Position numbers and translations under genes: made by a program
Source of the DNA: Streptomyces sp. NBC_00442
Lineage (GTDB): Bacteria > Actinomycetota > Actinomycetes > Streptomycetales > Streptomycetaceae
Assembly: GCF_036014195.1 (NCBI RefSeq)
Contig: NZ_CP107918.1
Span: forward strand, 1,798,001-1,862,000
Direction: 5' to 3'
Length of the DNA stretch: 64,000 bases
Notes under the pieces: model-generated
Seen by the model: the letters and a program-made list of their open reading frames with translations, nothing else
Told to the model about the DNA's origin: nothing
Databases searched by the model: none
Shown here: positions 42,412 through 51,708 of the stretch, piece after piece
Position numbering within the stretch: position 1 is the stretch's first letter
Layout of the letters: each line of letters opens with the position of its first letter

Positions 42412-43743
42412 GTGGACGCACCTGCCGTGATCGGTCGCCGAGTTCAGCAGCTGCGCGGTCAACTCGGGCTGACCCAACGCCAGTTGGCCGAGCCCGCCTA
42501 TACCCCGGCCTATGTGTCGACCCTGGAGTCGGGCAAGGTCCGCCCCTCGGAGGCGGCCCTGCGTCATCTCGCCGCACGGCTCGGCACGACGTACGAGGAG
42601 CTGACCACGGGGCGCCCGGCCCGGCTCGTCACCGAGCTGCGCCTCGGCCTCACCGACGCCCAGCGGGCGCTGGCGACCGGCGAGGCCGACGAGGCGGCCG
42701 TCCGCTACCGCCGCCTGCTGACCGAGGCCGAACTGCACGGCCTCGACGAGGAGCGCGCCGAGGCCCTCCAGGGGCTCGGCGACTGCGCGCTGGAGACCGG
42801 TGAACTGGCCGACGCGGTACGGCACTTCGAGGCGAGCGAGCAGCTCCTGGCCGCCGAGCCACTGCCGCGCCGCGCTCGGGCGGTCCGGGGCCGCGCGGTC
42901 GCCCACATCCTCGCGGGCGAGCTGCGGTACGCCTGCTACCTCCTGGAGTCGGCCATCGACGAGCTCGGCACCAGCGGCCTCGCCGACCCCGAGGCGCTGG
43001 TCCTGCTGTACGCCGCGGTCATCGGCCCGTACCTGGACATGGGCGCCCAGGCCCGCGCCGCGCGCGCCGCCGAGCTGGCGCTCGCGCTGGCCCCGCAGGT
43101 CAGCGACCCGGCGTTGGTCGCGGGGATGCACCGGCAGGTCGCGCGGACCTTCCTGGCCGAGGGGCGCCTGGCCGACGCGGACGACTCGCTCGCCAAGGCC
43201 CAGTCGATCTACCGCCAGCTGCGGCTGCGCACCGACCTCGCGCACTGCCACTGGATGCGCGGTTACGTGTACGCGCAGGAGGACCGACTCGACCGGGCCG
43301 AACGGGAGTTGCGTACCGCCCGCGACATGCTCGCGGCCAAGCGGGCCGTCCTGTTCACCGCGCAGGTCGAGGTGGAACTGGCGGACGTGCTGCGGCGCCT
43401 GGGCCGGCACGAGGAGGCCGTGGCCCTGCTCGCCCCGCTCACCGGGCTCGGCGACCAGCACGGCGCCGTGCACGCCGGCGGCGCGCACCGGCTGCTCGGC
43501 CTCATCCGCGAGGAGCGGGGCGAGACCGAGGCGGCGGAGGAGCACTACGTCACCGCGCTCGGGCTGCTCGAACGCAGCGGGGCGAGCGGCGATCTGGCCG
43601 ACCTGTGCCGACTGCTCGGCGACCTGCTGCGCCGCACCGGCCGCGCGGAGGCGGCCATGGATGCCTATCGCACCGGGCTCGGCCATCGCGCCGCCCCGGG
43701 CACCACCACCCTGGGCCCGGCGCCGCTGCCGCCCCGCATCTGA
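42412..43743 (+). CDS. XRE-family regulator with TPR domain
   Basis: A 443-residue protein. Residues 5-60 are an XRE helix-turn-helix (GRRVQQLRGQLGLTQRQLAE, YVSTLESGKVRPSEAAL). Residues 75-430 are tetratricopeptide repeats (for example HFEASEQLLAAEPLP, AERELRTARDMLAAKRAVLF) as in RRNPP-like or Streptomyces developmental regulators. GTG 42412 with AAGGGG five bases upstream is preferred over ATG 42388. Likely regulates the divergent M64 peptidase; a peptide signal is possible but unproven. Confidence 0.85.
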   Translation: MDAPAVIGRRVQQLRGQLGLTQRQLAEPAYTPAYVSTLESGKVRPSEAALRHLAARLGTTYEELTTGRPARLVTELRLGLTDAQRALATGEADEAAVRYRRLLTEAELHGLDEERAEALQGLGDCALETGELADAVRHFEASEQLLAAEPLPRRARAVRGRAVAHILAGELRYACYLLESAIDELGTSGLADPEALVLLYAAVIGPYLDMGAQARAARAAELALALAPQVSDPALVAGMHRQVARTFLAEGRLADADDSLAKAQSIYRQLRLRTDLAHCHWMRGYVYAQEDRLDRAERELRTARDMLAAKRAVLFTAQVEVELADVLRRLGRHEEAVALLAPLTGLGDQHGAVHAGGAHRLLGLIREERGETEAAEEHYVTALGLLERSGASGDLADLCRLLGDLLRRTGRAEAAMDAYRTGLGHRAAPGTTTLGPAPLPPRI

Positions 43744-43885
43744 CCCGAAGGCCCCCCACGACACGGCGTGGGCACACCACCCGGTCGAGGTAGTTGAAAT
43801 CCGAACGGAATAGCTCTACGGTAAATCTCGTTGAAACTTAAACCGCTACGGCGCAAGGCCGCAGCGCGTATCGAAGGAGTACGCC

Positions 43886-44506
43886 ATGGGTCTCTTCGGC
43901 CGTAGGACCAGCAGCACCGACACCCTCGAATCCGGCGCGCCCGCCACCGTCGAGGTGGACCCCGCGCTCGCCGCGCTGAGCGGCACGTACGCCGTGGACC
44001 CGGCGCACAGCAGCATCGGCTTCACCGTGCGCCACGCGATGGTCACCAACGTCCGCGGCTCCTTCACCGACCACGAGGGCACCCTGACCCTCGACGGCAC
44101 CGACCCGGCCGCCTCCGCCGCCACCATCCACGTCAAGATCGCCAGCGTCGACACCGGCATGGCCGACCGCGACGCCCACCTGCGCAGCGGCGACTTCTTC
44201 GACGCCGAGCAGTTCCCGCTGATGAGCTTCCGCTCGACCGAGGCCAAGGCGCTCGGCGGCGACGCCTACCGGCTCATCGGCGACCTGACCATCAAGGACG
44301 TCACGCGGCCGCTCACCATCGACCTGGAGTTCCAGGGCTCGGCCACCGACCCCTACGGCAACCAGCGCGTCGGCTTCGAGGGCAGCGCCGAGATCCTGCG
44401 CTCCGACTGGGGTCTGACCTGGAACGCCGCCCTGGAGACGGGTGGCGTGATGGTCAGCGACAAGGTGAAGCTCACCTTCGACATCTCCGCGATCAAGTCC
44501 GCCTGA
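43886..44506 (+). CDS. YceI-family protein
   Basis: A 206-residue lipocalin-like isoprenoid-binding protein without signal peptide, as usual for cytosolic actinobacterial YceI. GTYAVDPAHSSIGFTVRHAM, VRGSFTDHEGTLTLDG and DVTRPLTIDLEFQG are diagnostic. GAAGGAG precedes ATG 43886. The upstream gap contains repeated GTTGAAA boxes (43793 and 43829), likely promoter elements; the patch is AT-rich. Confidence 0.93.
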   Translation: MGLFGRRTSSTDTLESGAPATVEVDPALAALSGTYAVDPAHSSIGFTVRHAMVTNVRGSFTDHEGTLTLDGTDPAASAATIHVKIASVDTGMADRDAHLRSGDFFDAEQFPLMSFRSTEAKALGGDAYRLIGDLTIKDVTRPLTIDLEFQGSATDPYGNQRVGFEGSAEILRSDWGLTWNAALETGGVMVSDKVKLTFDISAIKSA

Positions 44507-44640
44507 CGCGCACCCGGCCGGCACCCGGGGTGCCGGCCCGTCGCGCCGCGCGCGTCCACCGCACCGGGCGCGCCCGCGGCTCTGTGCGCGCCCGCCGATA
44601 TTGCGTTGCCCGGCATCACCCCGTGCGGGAGGCTGCCCGC

Positions 44641-44916
44641 ATGGAGAACAACGCCGCCACCGCCTCCCCCGCGATCACCGCCCTTTTCTCGCGCGGGCGA
44701 CTGACGGCGATCCCGCGCAGGACCGCTCGCCGCGACCAGTTGCTCGCCCATCTCGCGGGGACACTCTTCGCGTCCGGCCGCGACTACACCGAGCACGAGG
44801 TCAACGAGGCGCTGCTCACCGTGCACGACGACTTTCCCGCGCTGCGGCGCTTCATGGTGACCGGCGGCCACCTCACCCGGACCCGGGACGGCTCCCGCTA
44901 CCGGCGCGCCAGGTAG
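44641..44916 (+). CDS. DUF2087-family protein
   Basis: A 91-residue protein (FSRGRLTAIPRRTARRDQLL ... YTEHEVNEALLTVHDDFPAL ... RFMVTGGHLTRTRDGSRYRR) of the DUF2087 family. These are small winged-helix-like domains, sometimes fused to regulators. ATG 44641 follows GGGAGG by nine bases. Its 3' end overlaps the convergent membrane protein gene by 19 bp. Confidence 0.85.
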   Translation: MENNAATASPAITALFSRGRLTAIPRRTARRDQLLAHLAGTLFASGRDYTEHEVNEALLTVHDDFPALRRFMVTGGHLTRTRDGSRYRRAR

Positions 44917-45848
44917 TCCACGAAGAGGGTGATCGCGGCGGCCGCCGCGATCAAGACCACCGCGGCGGCCGTCTTCTCCCGCGCCGTGTACGGCGGGACG
45001 GGCGGCAGAGCGGGGAACGAGCCGCGCGACGACGGCGGCGCGGCCGCCACCTGGGGCCGGGCAAGGGCCCGTCGGCGGGCGCCGCCGAGCACGTGGTGGA
45101 GCAGGGGGAACAGCGCGGGTCCGAGCAGCGCGGCGAGGCCCGCCCACGCCGGCAGGTGCAGGGCGACCACCGCGAGCAGCGCCAGGACGAACCACGCCCA
45201 GCAGCCGAGGGCGCCCGCGAGCGGGGCCCTGATCAGCAGGCGCAGGGGCGCGCGACCGCGGCGCGCGAGGGCGGTGAGGGTCTCGGCGAGTACGGCGGTC
45301 CGGTCGTCCGCCGGGCGTGAGCGCGCCTGCTCCCACGTCTGCTGTGCGGCGCCTGCCGCGTGTCCTATGACGGCGAGCACGAGCCGCGCGTCGTGCCGCT
45401 GCACCCGGCCCGTGGACGGCTGCCGCGGGACCCCCCGGGCATCGGCCGCGTGCGCCGCGTGCGCCGAGTCGGGCGCCAACTCCCGTATGCGGGCCGCCAG
45501 TTCGGGTGCCCTGCGGTTGCGTGCCGGATCGTCGTCGGCGAGACACAGATCGGTGTAGGCGGTGAGCAGACCCAGGTCGTCGGGGAAGGTGTCGAGTCCC
45601 TCGCGGAACACCGCCTCCGCACGGTCGGCGTGTCCTTCGACGCTCTCGGCGGCGTACGCACGGCCGAGCAGCGCGTAGAGGCGGGGGTCGGGGCCTCCCG
45701 TGTACAGCGCGGCCCGCGCGGCCTTGCGGGCGGCGCTCGTGCGGCCGGCGCGCAGCAGCGCTTCGGCATCGGCGCAGGCCGCGATGGTGTCTTCGTGCCC
45801 GGCGTGCAATATGTCCCCAACCCTGGATGTGCGGCTCGCAACTATCAC
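44898..45848 (-). CDS. TPR-like membrane protein of unknown function
   Basis: A protein of up to 316 residues. The N-terminal half is helical with TPR-like pairs (AACADAEALLRAGRTSAARK, YALLGRAYAAESVEGHADRA). The C-terminal half has three hydrophobic segments (about 212-232, 238-258 and 290-310). The start is uncertain: GTG 45848 gives the longest form, and a TTG fifteen codons in (LHAGHED) follows GGGG. Function unknown. Confidence 0.65.
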   Translation of the reverse strand: MIVASRTSRVGDILHAGHEDTIAACADAEALLRAGRTSAARKAARAALYTGGPDPRLYALLGRAYAAESVEGHADRAEAVFREGLDTFPDDLGLLTAYTDLCLADDDPARNRRAPELAARIRELAPDSAHAAHAADARGVPRQPSTGRVQRHDARLVLAVIGHAAGAAQQTWEQARSRPADDRTAVLAETLTALARRGRAPLRLLIRAPLAGALGCWAWFVLALLAVVALHLPAWAGLAALLGPALFPLLHHVLGGARRRALARPQVAAAPPSSRGSFPALPPVPPYTAREKTAAAVVLIAAAAAITLFVDYLARR

Positions 45849-45974
45849 TCGCTGGCACGCGGCGGGTCAACAGCGGGGTCACCGGCCGCCCGGGACCACC
45901 CGTGCCACCGTCACGCGCGGCGGGCCCGAACCCCGGCCGGCGTCACCCGTGGCAGGCCCGAGCCCTGGCCGGCG

Positions 45975-47333
45975 TCACCAGTCGCCGCCGCCGAACCCTC
46001 CGCCGTCGCCTCCCCCGCCGCCCCAGTCGCCGCCCCCGAAGTCGGAGGGGTTGAAGTCGGAGCCCGACACGTCGCCGCCGTCGAAGCCGGCACCCGCGTC
46101 GTAGGAGCCGGCCCCGTAGTCCGAGGCGTACGCGGGCGTCGACAGCATCGAGCCGAGCATGGTGCCCATCAGGAGGCCCGGCAGCATGCCGCCGCCGAAG
46201 TAGCCGCCCGCCCAGGGGCCGTAGGCCGGGCCCGCGTCGTAGTAGGGGCGGCGGCCCTGGTCGGTGTCGACCTCGCGGACCATCGGGTCCTGGCCGTCGC
46301 GCAGCCGGGTCGCGTCCGCCAGGCACACCGGCACCTGCCGCGGTGCGCCGCCGGCCGGCATCCACGTGGCGTCCTCGACGGAGGGGCCGTGGCGCGGGTC
46401 GAAGAAGCAGGGGGCGCGGCGCTCGGGCAGCGGCCGGTGTTCGCGGCGGGCGGCGAGGGTGGCGAGCGAGAACCGGCCGTCCTCCAGGGCCTGCGTCACA
46501 CCCGTCACGTCGGCGGGCCTCTCGGCCTTCGCCATCAGCGACTTGGAGGTCTCGTACGAGTCCAGGGCTCGCTCGTAGTCCGCGCGCATCGCGTCGTCGG
46601 CGCCGGCCTCCGCGGGATGGAAGTCGAGCCGGTCGAGCTCCTCGCCGAAGGCGGTGATGTCCTCGTCCACGACGACCTGGAGGCGCTGGAGCGCGGCCCG
46701 CTCCTCCTCGGCCTTCTTCTTGCGGCCGCGGCGCACCAGGGCGTACGCACCGGCGCCGCCCGCCACGACCACGGCGCCCACGCCGATGAGCGCGCCGGAG
46801 CTCACGCCGCCGCCGGAGCCGGAACCGCCGCCCCAGGAGGCGGGTGCGTGGCCCTTCATCTGCGGGAGCGCCTTGTCGACGAACGCGTTGAGCTGGGTCA
46901 CCGCGTCACCGCCGGTGCCGGGGGCGCGCACCGCGCTGTTGAGGTTCTTGACCGCCTGCGGGGACATGACCTTGCGGTCGGCGCCCGAGGTGAAGGCGTC
47001 GCCGAGCCGGATCGCGTACAGGCCGGTGACGCCGGTGTCCGTCCGCAGGTTCTGCAGGATCGAGGCCTTGGGAAACGCGGCGCTGTTGGGCAGCACGGCC
47101 ACGAAGAGCGGCTTGTCGGCGTCCTTGATCTTCTTGGCCAGGGCGTCGGCCTGGGCGGGGCTGAGCTGGCTCGCGGCTCCGGGATCCACGTAGACCGGGC
47201 TCTTCTTCAGCTGGTCGGCCACGTCGGACGCGCCGGTGGCGGCCATGGCAGGGCCCGCCGCGACCAGTGCGGCGAGCGCTACGGCGGGCAGTGCCGCTAC
47301 GGCGGGGAGTACGGAGAAAACCCTGAGCCTCAT
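45975..47333 (-). CDS. TPM-like secreted/membrane protein with Gly-rich tail
   Basis: A 452-residue protein with signal peptide (VALAALVAAGPAMA), an extracytoplasmic alpha/beta domain (VYVDPGAASQLSPAQADALA, LFVAVLPNSAAF; about 35-160), a Gly/Ser linker, one TM helix (about 175-197), a cytosolic helical region and a C-terminus rich in Gly/Asp/Ser/Phe ending GGGGGDGGGFGGGDW. This layout resembles TPM-domain (YgcG-like) proteins, which also end in Gly-rich tails. Function unknown; ATG 47333 chosen because the signal peptide then begins MRLRVFSVLP. Confidence 0.7.
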   Translation of the reverse strand: MRLRVFSVLPAVAALPAVALAALVAAGPAMAATGASDVADQLKKSPVYVDPGAASQLSPAQADALAKKIKDADKPLFVAVLPNSAAFPKASILQNLRTDTGVTGLYAIRLGDAFTSGADRKVMSPQAVKNLNSAVRAPGTGGDAVTQLNAFVDKALPQMKGHAPASWGGGSGSGGGVSSGALIGVGAVVVAGGAGAYALVRRGRKKKAEEERAALQRLQVVVDEDITAFGEELDRLDFHPAEAGADDAMRADYERALDSYETSKSLMAKAERPADVTGVTQALEDGRFSLATLAARREHRPLPERRAPCFFDPRHGPSVEDATWMPAGGAPRQVPVCLADATRLRDGQDPMVREVDTDQGRRPYYDAGPAYGPWAGGYFGGGMLPGLLMGTMLGSMLSTPAYASDYGAGSYDAGAGFDGGDVSGSDFNPSDFGGGDWGGGGGDGGGFGGGDW

Positions 47334-47481
47334 GTGACCGACGCTACCCGAGGCCACGCGGAAACGGACATACGGGGTGGAGCGACCGGGGTCCGGGGTG
47401 CGCGGACCCCGGGGCCGAGGCGGCTCGGGCCGGGGTGACGGGGTGGCGGGGTGGTGCCGCCCCGCCCCGGAACCCTGGGGA

Positions 47482-47550
47482 GTGTCTTCGAAGTGGCGTC
47501 GTCCGTCCGTGGGGCGGGACCCCGCCGGCCGGACGGGACCTCGAAGACAC
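47482..47550 (-). terminator. Long inverted repeat ending cimA
   Basis: Arms GTGTCTTCGA (47482-47491) and TCGAAGACAC (47541-47550), with inner pairing CGTCC..GGACG and GGCGGG..CCCGCC, directly after the cimA stop. A second hairpin CCGGGGTCCG / CGGACCCCGG lies at 47386-47412. Confidence 0.7.
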
Positions 47551-47553
47551 GAC

Positions 47554-49197
47554 CTAGCGCCGCGGCTGGATCCCGGCCCGGAGCAGGCCGTAGGTGTACG
47601 CGTCCTGGAGCGCCTCCCACGACGCGGCGATCACGTTGGCGCCCGCGCCGACGGTCGTCCACTCGGCCGTGCCGTCCGTCGTGGTGATCAGGACGCGGGT
47701 GGTGGAGGCGGTGCCGTGGTTGCCCTCCAGGGTGCGCACCTTGTAGTCGACCAGCTCGAACTTGGCGACCTGCGGATAGAACCGCTCAAGGCCCTGGAGC
47801 AGCGCGGAGTCGATCGCGTTGACCGGGCCGTTGCCCTCGGCGGTGACGATGAGGCGCTCCTGGCCCACCCAGAACTTCACGGTGGCGCCGTTGGCGTGGG
47901 TGCCGTCCTTGAGGGTCTCGACGATCGCCTGGTACGACTCGATGCGGAAGTAGTCGCGCGGGCCGCCCTCGACCTCGTCGCGAAGCAGCAGCTCGAAGGA
48001 GGCGTCGGCCGCCTCGTAGGTGTAGCCCTCCAGCTCGCGCGCCTTGACCCGCTCCACGACCCGGGCCACCACCTCGCGGTCGTCCCCGAGGTCGACGCCG
48101 AGCTCCTTGCCCTTGAGCTCGATGGAGGCGCGGCCCGCCATGTCGGAGACCAGCATCCGGATGTGGTTGCCGACCAGACCGGGGTCGATGTGCTGGTACA
48201 GATCGGGGTCGACCTTGATCGCGGAGGCGTGCAGGCCCGCCTTGTGGGCGAAGGCGGAGACACCGACGTACGGCTGGTGCGTGGAGGGTGCGAGGTTGAC
48301 CACCTCGGCGATGGCGTGCGAGATGCGGGTCATCTCGGCGAGCGCGCCCCGAGGAAGCACCCGCTTGCCGTACTTGAGCTCGAGGGCGGCGACGACGGGG
48401 AACAGGTTGGCGTTGCCGACGCGCTCGCCGTAGCCGTTGGCGGTGCACTGGACGTGAGTGGCACCCGCGTCGACGGCGGCCAGGGTGTTGGCGACCGCGC
48501 AGCCGGTGTCGTCCTGGGCGTGGATGCCGAGCCGGGCGCCGGTGTCGGCGAGCACGGTGGCCACCACCGCGTGGATCTGCGCGGGCAGCATGCCGCCGTT
48601 GGTGTCGCACAGGACGACGACGTCGGCACCGGCCTCACTGGCGGCCCGTACGACGGCCTTGGCGTACGCGGGGTTGGCCTTGTAGCCGTCGAAGAAGTGC
48701 TCGCAGTCCACGAAGACCCGGCGGCCCTGCTCGCGCAGGTGGGAGACGGTGTCGCGGACCATCTCCAGGTTCTCGTCCAGGGTGGTGCGCAGCGCCAGCT
48801 CGACGTGCCGGTCGTGCGACTTGGCGACCAGCGTGACCACCGGGGCGCCCGATTCGAGGAGGGCCCGCACCTGCGGGTCCTCGGCGGCCCTGCCCCCCGC
48901 GCGGCGCGTGGCGCCGAAGGCCACGAGCTGGGCGTTCTTGAACCGGATCTCCTGCTGGGCGCGGGCGAAGAACTCGGTGTCGCGGGGATTCGCGCCGGGC
49001 CAGCCGCCCTCGATGAAGCCCACGCCGAAGTCGTCCAGGTGCCGGGCGATCGTCAGCTTGTCCGCGACGGTGAGGTTGATGCCCTCGCGCTGGGCGCCGT
49101 CGCGCAGCGTCGTGTCGAAGACGTGGAAGCTGTCGTCGACCCGAGGGCCGGCGAGAAGACTCTCCTCGGCGGCCTCGTGCGCCTCGTTGGTCGTCAT
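47554..49197 (-). CDS. cimA: Citramalate synthase
   Basis: A 547-residue enzyme of the isopropylmalate/homocitrate synthase superfamily. DTTLRDGAQREGINLTVADK (about 27-46) and HAQDDTGCAVANTLAAVDAG / NGYGERVGNANL are conserved catalytic blocks. A C-terminal LeuA-type allosteric dimer domain (from about 420) ends VGAGANVIAASWEALQDAYTYG. The GINLT form of the first motif and length favour (R)-citramalate synthase over LeuA; it would condense acetyl-CoA and pyruvate for isoleucine synthesis. ATG 49197; a terminator-like hairpin precedes it. Confidence 0.9.
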   Translation of the reverse strand: MTTNEAHEAAEESLLAGPRVDDSFHVFDTTLRDGAQREGINLTVADKLTIARHLDDFGVGFIEGGWPGANPRDTEFFARAQQEIRFKNAQLVAFGATRRAGGRAAEDPQVRALLESGAPVVTLVAKSHDRHVELALRTTLDENLEMVRDTVSHLREQGRRVFVDCEHFFDGYKANPAYAKAVVRAASEAGADVVVLCDTNGGMLPAQIHAVVATVLADTGARLGIHAQDDTGCAVANTLAAVDAGATHVQCTANGYGERVGNANLFPVVAALELKYGKRVLPRGALAEMTRISHAIAEVVNLAPSTHQPYVGVSAFAHKAGLHASAIKVDPDLYQHIDPGLVGNHIRMLVSDMAGRASIELKGKELGVDLGDDREVVARVVERVKARELEGYTYEAADASFELLLRDEVEGGPRDYFRIESYQAIVETLKDGTHANGATVKFWVGQERLIVTAEGNGPVNAIDSALLQGLERFYPQVAKFELVDYKVRTLEGNHGTASTTRVLITTTDGTAEWTTVGAGANVIAASWEALQDAYTYGLLRAGIQPRR

Positions 49198-49526
49198 GCT
49201 GATCTGACTCCTGTCGGGTGAGTGGCTCCGAACTGCTGGCTCCACTTGCCCCCGTCGTCGCGCTCCTCGCCCCGGCCGTGATGGGGCCGGTAAACGAAAA
49301 GACCCCTCGCGGGTGCGAGAGGTCTGCGCGCGGGTCTGGGGCACGATGGCCGCCGCCGCGGATGGTTCCACGGTTCAGCGATCACTGCGGACCGGCGCGC
49401 TGCTGTCCATAATCATGGCGAAAGCGAGCACGCAAGCAGTCTGCCACAAGGGTCCGGCCGCCCGAGACGGGGTCTCACCATCCGGGCGCCCGCGGGCCGG
49501 CGCCGGGCCGCCCCCGCCGACCTGCG
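49198..49526 (-). promoter_or_regulatory. cimA leader with terminator-like hairpin
   Basis: A 329-bp gap upstream of cimA. On the minus strand AGACCTCTCGC / GCGAGGGGTCT (49300-49325; one G-U pair) is followed at once by TTTT, an intrinsic terminator about 100 bases before the cimA start. A short frame ATGATTATGGACAGC (start near 49417) runs into this region. It could be the terminator of the upstream transporter gene or an attenuator for cimA. Confidence 0.55.
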
Positions 49527-50840
49527 CTAATTCGACGGAACGGGTTCGGCCGTGAGGCGCTGCGGCTCGTCCTTGACCCGGTTGAGGTCGATGTCACGCG
49601 TCTCGCGCATCGAGAGGTAGACGACCAGGGAGACGGCCGCGCACCCCGCCACGTACCAGTAGAAGCCGGACTCGGCGCCGGCCTTCTTGAACCAGAGCGC
49701 CACGTATTCGGCGGTCCCGCCGAACAGGGCGTTCGCCAGGGCGTAGGGCAGGGCGACGCCGAGCGCGCGGATGCCGGTGGGGAAGAGCTCGGCCTTCACA
49801 CAGGCGTTGATCGAGGTGTAGCCGGTGACCACGACCAGGGCGAGCAGGGCGAGACCGAAGGCCGGCCAGAAGGTGCCGGCATGCTTGAGCATCGTCATGA
49901 TCGGCACGGTCAGGAAGGTCGAGCCGACGGCGAAGGTGATCAGGAGCGGCCGGCGCCCGATCCGGTCGGAGAGCGCGCCCGCCAGCGGCTGGATGCACAT
50001 GAAGACGAACAGCGCGCAGAAGCTGACGAGCGAGGCGGTGGACTTCTCCATCCCGGCGCTCTTGGACAGGAACTTCGTGAGGTACGTCGTGTACGTGTAG
50101 TAGGCGACGGTGCCGCCCATGGTGAGGGCCATGACGAGGAACGCCTCGCGCTTGTGCGCCCACAGCGCCTTCAGAGTGCCCCGGTCCGCGTCCGCGGCCG
50201 CGCCCGACTCCTCGTACACCTCGGTCTCCAGCATGGAGCGGCGCAGGTAGAAGACGACGGCCGCGCCGAGCGCGCCGACGATGAAGGGGATGCGCCAGCC
50301 CCAGCTGTGCAGGGCCGCATCCGAGAGGCTGCGTTGCAGGACGATCTGGAGGCCGAGGCCGACGAGCTGGCCCGCGGTCATCGACACGTACTGGAAGCTG
50401 GAGGCGAAGCCGCGCCGCCCGGGGTCGGAGGCCTCGGTGAGGTAGGTGGCGCTGGCGGCGTACTCGCCGCCGACGGAGAGCCCCTGGAGGAGCCGGGCGA
50501 TGAGGAGAACGGCCACTCCCCCGTATCCGGCGACGGCGTACGTGGGCGCGATCGCGATCAGGATGGCGGAGGCCGACATCAGGGTGACGGTCAGGGTGAG
50601 CGCGGCCTTGCGGCCCTTGCGGTCGCCGATCCGCCCGAGCAGCCAGCCGCCGACGGGCCGCATGAAGAAGCCGACGGCGAAGATCCCCATGGTGTTCATG
50701 AGGTTGGCGGTCTCGTTGCCCTTCGGGAAGAACGCGTCCGCGAAGTACACGGCGAACGTGGCGTACACGAACCAGTCGAACCACTCGACCATGTTGCCGG
50801 CCGAACCGACCCAGATCTTCTTCCAGTGCTCTCGTCCCAT
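49527..50840 (-). CDS. MHS-family (metabolite:H+ symporter) transporter
   Basis: A 437-residue MFS permease with 12 predicted TM helices. The N-terminus GREHWKKIWVGSAGNMVEWF and FDWFVYATFAVYFADAFFP is typical of KgtP/ProP-type MHS symporters. Motif A is GRIGDRKGRKAAL between TM2 and TM3. LLQGLSVGGEYAASATYL and a second-half SDRIGRRPLL follow. A dicarboxylate or alpha-ketoglutarate substrate is likely but not proven. ATG 50840. A TetR gene lies 146 bp upstream on the same strand. Confidence 0.9.
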   Translation of the reverse strand: MGREHWKKIWVGSAGNMVEWFDWFVYATFAVYFADAFFPKGNETANLMNTMGIFAVGFFMRPVGGWLLGRIGDRKGRKAALTLTVTLMSASAILIAIAPTYAVAGYGGVAVLLIARLLQGLSVGGEYAASATYLTEASDPGRRGFASSFQYVSMTAGQLVGLGLQIVLQRSLSDAALHSWGWRIPFIVGALGAAVVFYLRRSMLETEVYEESGAAADADRGTLKALWAHKREAFLVMALTMGGTVAYYTYTTYLTKFLSKSAGMEKSTASLVSFCALFVFMCIQPLAGALSDRIGRRPLLITFAVGSTFLTVPIMTMLKHAGTFWPAFGLALLALVVVTGYTSINACVKAELFPTGIRALGVALPYALANALFGGTAEYVALWFKKAGAESGFYWYVAGCAAVSLVVYLSMRETRDIDLNRVKDEPQRLTAEPVPSN

Positions 50841-50986
50841 GGACGCTCACGGTGGCGCAGCCGGGCCCGGCCGACAAGGAGTGCGGCCGCAACGATCGGG
50901 CGTACTTACGTGCGTTGCGTTCCCGGTGCCGGGGTCCGCGCCGGTGGCACGCCGGTCGCGGACCGGGGGCGCGTGCCGGTGGCGGG

Positions 50987-51589
50987 TCAGGGGCGCATCA
51001 GCGACTCGTCCACGAACTCCCGCACATGGGCGAGGACTTGATCGCGTCCGGTGCCGGGCAGGCCGACCGCGACGTGCACGCTGAACCCGTCGAGCAGGGC
51101 ACGCAGCCGGGAGGCGAAGCGGTCCGCGTCGACCGGGCGGAACTCGCCGCGCGAGACGCCTTCGGCGACTATCGCGACCAGGTCGCGGTGCCAGGCGCCC
51201 TCGATGGCGGCCTGCCGGACGCGGGCGGTGCCGTCGGCGTTCTGCGAGCGGTTCCAGACTTCGAGCCACAGGATCCAGTGCGGATCGCGCGGCCCGTCGG
51301 GCACGTACAGGTCGGTGTAGGCGTCGAGCCGCTCCCGTACGGTGCCGGGCCGGGCGAGCAGTGCGCGCCGCTCGTCGCCGAGGCGCCCCTCGCTCCACTC
51401 CAGGGTCTGGAGCAGGAGCTCGTCCTTGGTGCGGAAGTAGTAGAGGAGGTGCCCGCTGGACATGCCGACCTCGCGGCCGAGCCCGGCCATGGTGAGCCCG
51501 TCGAGTCCGCGTTCGGCGATGGTGGCCATGGCGGCGGCGAGCAGTTCCTCGCGGGGCGGGGCGGTGTTGCGGCGGCGCGGTGCGTTCAC
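50987..51589 (-). CDS. TetR/AcrR-family regulator
   Basis: A 200-residue regulator. HTH at about residues 12-58 (REELLAAAMATIAERGLDGL, MAGLGREVGMSSGHLLYYFRTKDELL), then a TetR_C-type (BetI-like) domain. GTG 51589. The MHS transporter follows on the same strand and may be its target. Confidence 0.9.
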   Translation of the reverse strand: MNAPRRRNTAPPREELLAAAMATIAERGLDGLTMAGLGREVGMSSGHLLYYFRTKDELLLQTLEWSEGRLGDERRALLARPGTVRERLDAYTDLYVPDGPRDPHWILWLEVWNRSQNADGTARVRQAAIEGAWHRDLVAIVAEGVSRGEFRPVDADRFASRLRALLDGFSVHVAVGLPGTGRDQVLAHVREFVDESLMRP

Positions 51590-51708
51590 CCGTATGTTCT
51601 ACCCGATGTCCCGGCCCGCCCCGGCCACACGGGCGTCCGCCCCGGGCGGGAGCCGGGGTCGCCCGGGGCGGGGGCGGGGGCGCTCTCAGGGCTGGAGCCG
51701 AGGTTCCC

